A DNA stretch of 16,678 nt from an uncultured Lachnospiraceae bacterium (GTDB taxonomy: Bacteria > Bacillota > Clostridia > Lachnospirales > Lachnospiraceae): assembly GCA_934351765.1 (NCBI GenBank), contig CAKRJM010000026.1:1-16678 (forward strand). The letters run 5' to 3'. The notes under the pieces are model-generated. The model was not told the DNA's origin. It was given only the letters and a program-made list of their open reading frames with translations, and made no database searches. The translations under genes and the position numbers were made by a program. Positions 14,161 to 16,678 of the stretch are shown here, in pieces; position 1 is the first letter of the stretch; every line of letters starts with the position of its first letter.

Positions 14161-15025
14161 CGCCGCCTCCGTGGCTGGCACCACTGCTGCTGGAATGGCT
14201 GGAGCTGTGACCGCCGCCTCCTCCGCCACTGCTGTTATTGTTATCATGCTCGATCTTTCTTGTCACAACGGTGGTATGCGTGAAGAAATCGGTATGCTCG
14301 TTCTGGTGAAGGCTGCCCTGCTTCAGATACGTCCTGCTGCTGACCGTCGTCTGGGTTTTGCGGTTATGGCTGATGATCAGCGTAATGATTCCGGCGATCA
14401 CCGCTGCGATTCCCAGATTCATGAACAGCGTGCCCGGCCGGAACGCTTCTGCCAGACTGTCCTGCCAGCGGATCTTCTTATAATCGCTGCTGTCATAATC
14501 AACGAAAGACTCCCGTTCGGAATCATAATAGCCGTTGTCCGCCGACTCGCCGCCGGTGAGGCACTTCTCGGCCTCCTTCACGAATGCGGTACAGGAGCCG
14601 TAATAATCCTGATTGGAAACGTGCTCATACAGCACATCCAGCGTGCTCTCGATCTCATTATCCGTATACTGCTCGATTCCGGTTCCGGCTGTACTGATGT
14701 AGATCTGGCGGTTATCCATATCGATCAGGTAAAGCACGCCGGAGCCATTGGATTTTTCATAACCGAAGCCATGCTCATCAAAGAAATCATCGGCATACTC
14801 CATGGAGCTTTTGCCTTCCGCATCATCGGTAGTTACTATGATGAGATCCTGCTCGATCCGCTGTGCCGTCTCCACCAGCAGATCCTGAAGCTCTGCTTCT
14901 TCCTCCTCTGTCAGGAGGTCTGCATCATCATAAACCTTCTGCTCTTCACTGTCGAAGCCGCATAACAGCGTACCCGCTGTCAGAAGCAGCAGCAGAAGCA
15001 TGGAAATTTTTCTCAGCTTTTTCAT
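14147..15025 (-). CDS. TPM-domain membrane protein with Gly/Ser/His tail
   Basis: The exact role is unknown. Residues 1-23 are a signal peptide (Lys-rich start, then a Leu run). The Cys at 22 is preceded by Leu, which does not fit a lipobox. A TPM domain (PF04536, YgcG-like) covers about 28-165: VYDDADLLTEEEEAELQDLL, then LIIVTTDDAEG and GVLYLIDMDNRQIYISTAGTG. It should lie outside the membrane. One transmembrane helix spans about 198-219, and a cytoplasmic tail ends in a low-complexity stretch of Gly, Ser and His (265-292), as is common in this family. ATG overlaps the zinc-ribbon gene stop (ATGA) behind CGGAGG, so the two are translated as a pair and may form a membrane complex. Confidence 0.88.
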   Translation of the reverse strand: MKKLRKISMLLLLLLTAGTLLCGFDSEEQKVYDDADLLTEEEEAELQDLLVETAQRIEQDLIIVTTDDAEGKSSMEYADDFFDEHGFGYEKSNGSGVLYLIDMDNRQIYISTAGTGIEQYTDNEIESTLDVLYEHVSNQDYYGSCTAFVKEAEKCLTGGESADNGYYDSERESFVDYDSSDYKKIRWQDSLAEAFRPGTLFMNLGIAAVIAGIITLIISHNRKTQTTVSSRTYLKQGSLHQNEHTDFFTHTTVVTRKIEHDNNNSSGGGGGGHSSSHSSSSGASHGGGGRSF

Positions 15026-16131
15026 ACGACACCTCCGATAATATGGATCAACGTCAGCAGAATCCAGATTCCGGCCGTCAGTCCGCCGAAGAAGCCTGCC
15101 ATGCGCCCCTTGCTCAGCGGCAGCGTACCCACCTGCTTTCCTGTCTGTCCGTTAAGGGCAAACTGATACGTCTTATCTTTATACCGGTAGTTGAGCATCC
15201 AGACCGGCAGCATGACATACTCCGCCTTTTCCTCATCGATCTTCAGATTCTGCTGAACGATATTGACACCGCTGTAGCCTGTTATCGTTGCCATGGCCTC
15301 ATCGACTGCATATTTCCGCACCCGGCCCTTTCCACGCTCCTCCATATCCTTATCTGTCTGGGAATATACCTCAGCCAGATAACCGGAAAGATACGGCATT
15401 TCAAATTTTTTCAGATCCTCATAGTGGAACGGCTCCAGAAGATCCATGGTCTTATCCTCCATCTTTTCGGAGGCGTCCATAGGAATCTTTGTATAACCGG
15501 CATCCACATCACGCCGTACATCAAAATGGTCGGTGTATATGTATTCCATGTCGCGGGTTCTTGTCGTCCGGGTTCTGGTACAATGGGCATGAAGCTTTAC
15601 ATTCGCCTTATAATCTACCAGCCAGAACGGGACATAGATCCCGGTCATCTTTTCCATGGTATTTGCACTCTTAAAATCCTTCGGCGTAAACAGGCCCTTC
15701 TTCGTCCATGCCTTGAACTTCTCCAGAGCCTGCTCCTTTGTGATCTTAAACGGAATGACCTCCACCGGGCATTTTTCCTCCAGCACATCCTCCATCAGCG
15801 TTGTATTTCCGCAGAAGCTGCACATGGTTGCCGCCGTCAGTTCATCTGTCACCACCTCTGCACCGCAGGACGGACAGATATAACGTTTCACCTTCATGGA
15901 GGGTCCGGTTTCGCCCTCGGCCTTCGCTCCCTCCTCTTCGGTTTCTACCTTCTGTGCTTTTTCCGCTGCTTTCTCCTCGGCCGTTTCTTCCCGCTTCTCC
16001 GGATCTCCGAACTGCTTCTTATACTCTTCAACGGAAAGCGTCGTTCCGCAGTAATCGCAGGAAAGCTTCTGCGTTTCCGGATTAAACAGCATCGGCGCGC
16101 CGCAGGACGGACACTTATAATTGATTACCAT
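15022..16131 (-). CDS. Double zinc-ribbon membrane-anchored protein
   Basis: The function is unknown. The 369-aa product begins with two four-cysteine zinc ribbons of TFIIB-like appearance: CPSC...CDYC (Cys7, 10, 25, 28) and CPSC...CSFC (Cys86, 89, 104, 107). They are separated by an acidic, Glu/Ala-rich linker (about 38-80). A mixed domain of about 230 residues follows, with YVPFWLVDYKANVKLHAHCTRTRTTRTRD and later VMLPVWMLNYRYKDKTYQFALNGQTGKQVG. One C-terminal transmembrane helix occupies about 347-367. I chose the ATG at 16131, 6 nt after AAAGGAG, because the first ribbon starts there; longer in-frame readings cross the ribosome binding site. The TPM gene follows with a 4-nt overlap. Similar proteins are often annotated only as zinc-ribbon proteins in clostridia. 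Confidence 0.85.
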   Translation of the reverse strand: MVINYKCPSCGAPMLFNPETQKLSCDYCGTTLSVEEYKKQFGDPEKREETAEEKAAEKAQKVETEEEGAKAEGETGPSMKVKRYICPSCGAEVVTDELTAATMCSFCGNTTLMEDVLEEKCPVEVIPFKITKEQALEKFKAWTKKGLFTPKDFKSANTMEKMTGIYVPFWLVDYKANVKLHAHCTRTRTTRTRDMEYIYTDHFDVRRDVDAGYTKIPMDASEKMEDKTMDLLEPFHYEDLKKFEMPYLSGYLAEVYSQTDKDMEERGKGRVRKYAVDEAMATITGYSGVNIVQQNLKIDEEKAEYVMLPVWMLNYRYKDKTYQFALNGQTGKQVGTLPLSKGRMAGFFGGLTAGIWILLTLIHIIGGVV

Positions 16132-16180
16132 GAATGGCTCCTTTCTTCTCCATATCTTAGTTGCCCCCTTTGCCTCCTCC

Positions 16181-16209
16181 ATCATAACACAGACTAAAAA
16201 AGCATTCAA
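16181..16209 (-). promoter_or_regulatory. Proximal promoter of the zinc-ribbon/TPM operon
   Basis: TTGAAT (16204-16209) and TATGAT (16181-16186) are 17 bp apart on the minus strand. The start would be near 16174, giving a 43-nt 5' UTR that is rich in G and A. Confidence 0.65.
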
Positions 16210-16438
16210 GAAAGAATCCCGTCATCCAGCAAGATCCCTGCTTTTTCGTGTTCATATTTTGTTCAAATATCATTCAAAATCTTTTTACAGTCTGGGCACG
16301 ATTTCTTCACGTTTCCCACCTATACTGTAACCATAAGAAACAGACAAGACATCCACAAAGATTTGAGCAAAGCATTCAGCTGTTGCGAAAACTTTTTTTC
16401 ATACCGAGCTGAGTTATCAGCTCTCCTCCCTTTTTACT

Positions 16439-16469
16439 ATTATATAAAAAATCTCCTGTTCCTCGTCAA
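16439..16469 (-). promoter_or_regulatory. Candidate distal promoter nested in a terminator
   Basis: On the minus strand TTGACG (16464-16469) lies in the loop of the terminator hairpin. A -10 region follows as TATATA (16441-16446, 17-bp spacer) or TATAAT (16439-16444, 19-bp spacer). The 13-bp -10 context TATATAATAGTAA is identical to that of the str operon promoter. It would transcribe toward the zinc-ribbon gene through about 300 nt of leader. Confidence 0.5.
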
Positions 16470-16484
16470 AACAGGAGATTTTTT
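16446..16484. terminator. Strong bidirectional intrinsic terminator
   Basis: A 15-bp perfect inverted repeat, AAAAAATCTCCTGTT (16446-16460) and AACAGGAGATTTTTT (16470-16484), encloses a 9-nt loop. Six T residues close the stem on both strands. It should end transcription of the gene entering from the right edge and insulate both sides. Confidence 0.9.
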
Positions 16485-16511
16485 ATGCCCCGGAAACGCT
16501 TTCCGGGGCAT
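16485..16511. terminator. GC-rich hairpin in tandem with the terminator
   Basis: ATGCCCCGGAAA (16485-16496) and TTTCCGGGGCAT (16500-16511) form a perfect 12-bp stem with a 3-nt loop. On the minus strand it comes 41 nt after the stop of the right-edge gene and directly before the main terminator. It lacks its own T-run, so it may protect the mRNA 3' end or pause polymerase. Confidence 0.6.
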
Positions 16512-16552
16512 GAAATTTCTATGAACTATCTGTCATTCAGGGACAATCCTGT

Positions 16553-16678
16553 TTATTCCTCTGCCTTTACCGGATTCGATACGCTCACCTTGTGATCATA
16601 CCATTTTCCTTTTGTTCCGATCAGTGCCAGATCAAACTCTTCATCAAGAGCCGGAACCGGAATATCAAACCCGTACAC
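16553..16678 (-). CDS. C-terminal end of an unrecognised protein (cut by window edge)
   Basis: An open frame enters from the right edge and gives the last 41 residues of a protein, ending KVSVSNPVKAEE before TAA at 16553-16555. The visible part reads YGFDIPVPALDEEFDLALIG, then KGKWYDHKVSV, which looks like the final beta strands of an extracellular beta-sandwich or binding domain. I cannot assign the family. That it is a real gene is supported by the open frame to the edge, sensible composition and the two hairpins after its stop. Confidence 0.65.
   Translation of the reverse strand: MYGFDIPVPALDEEFDLALIGTKGKWYDHKVSVSNPVKAEE

Larger units (their letters stand above)
16132..16552. other. 421-bp region without a recognised gene
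   Basis: It holds, from left to right, the proximal promoter of the zinc-ribbon gene (16181-16209), about 190 bp of AT-rich DNA with tiny minus-strand ORFs, a small hairpin (GAGCTGA/TCAGCTC, 16406-16423), a promoter nested in a bidirectional terminator (16439-16484) and a GC-rich hairpin (16485-16511). On the minus strand three tiny ORFs follow one another: 8 aa (16376-16402), 22 aa with four Cys (16307-16375) and a GTG-started 15 aa containing CPDCKK (16263-16310). I do not claim that they are genes. Confidence 0.6.

Noticed and set aside
14171-14965. Plus-strand open frame of 264 codons opposite the TPM gene
   Set aside because: The TPM gene has a signal peptide, domain, membrane helix and start site; the opposite frame has none of these.
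14863-16197. Plus-strand open frame of 444 codons opposite the zinc-ribbon gene
   Set aside because: The minus frame shows eight ordered cysteines in two ribbons and a good start site; the plus frame is its shadow.
16157-16255. Minus-strand 32-codon frame upstream of the zinc-ribbon gene
   Set aside because: It covers the proximal promoter, has no ribosome binding site and has low-complexity Gly/Phe composition.

Overview
The window reads as a mid-GC chromosomal segment of a spore-forming Firmicute, most likely a clostridium of the Lachnospiraceae type. This rests on the clostridial style of EF-Tu, EF-G, S7 and S12, the sporulation gene spoIIR, strong AGGAGG ribosome binding sites, sigma-A promoters of the TTGACA/TATAAT class, and small families typical of that group (DUF1653, DUF1934, a 64-aa acidic protein after a GntR regulator, a TPM-domain protein beside a zinc-ribbon protein). 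There is no sign of a phage, insertion sequence, CRISPR array, tRNA or rRNA. Most of the content is core genome. The less explained material is in the intergenic DNA and in a few uncharacterised small families.

Region 1 (1-3783, minus strand) is the str operon rpsL-rpsG-fusA-tuf. It is driven by a perfect-consensus promoter, with a second internal promoter for tuf, which runs off the left edge. rpsG starts with GTG and fusA with TTG. Region 2 (3878-6870) holds a DUF1653 protein (minus), divergent from a 12-helix MFS transporter (plus). A 17-bp tandem repeat containing the transporter stop codon follows, then an RsuA-type pseudouridine synthase (plus).

Region 3 (6867-9322, minus) is a cell-wall precursor operon: ddl, murI and a DUF1934 gene. 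The last converges on rsuA with a 4-base overlap. Divergent from ddl is spoIIR (plus, 9390-10016), which ends in an intrinsic terminator.

Region 4 (10022-13345, minus) has ispE, an FCD-type GntR regulator and a 64-aa protein in an overlapping chain. Upstream lies an M20 amidohydrolase with its own promoter. Both promoters of this region have the same hexamers (TTGTAT-17-TATACT) and carry palindromic operator-like sites with related half-sites, so the local GntR protein may control both.

Region 5 (13515-16484, minus) encodes a double zinc-ribbon membrane protein, a secreted TPM-domain membrane protein overlapping it by ATGA, and a cyclophilin. Upstream is about 420 bp without a recognised gene. 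It holds a strong bidirectional terminator, a second GC-rich hairpin, a promoter nested in the terminator and a chain of tiny ORFs. The window ends in the last 41 codons of an unrecognised minus-strand gene.

I see no clearly new multi-gene system. The best leads are the GntR-associated operators, the zinc-ribbon/TPM pair with its unusual leader, and the 17-bp repeat.
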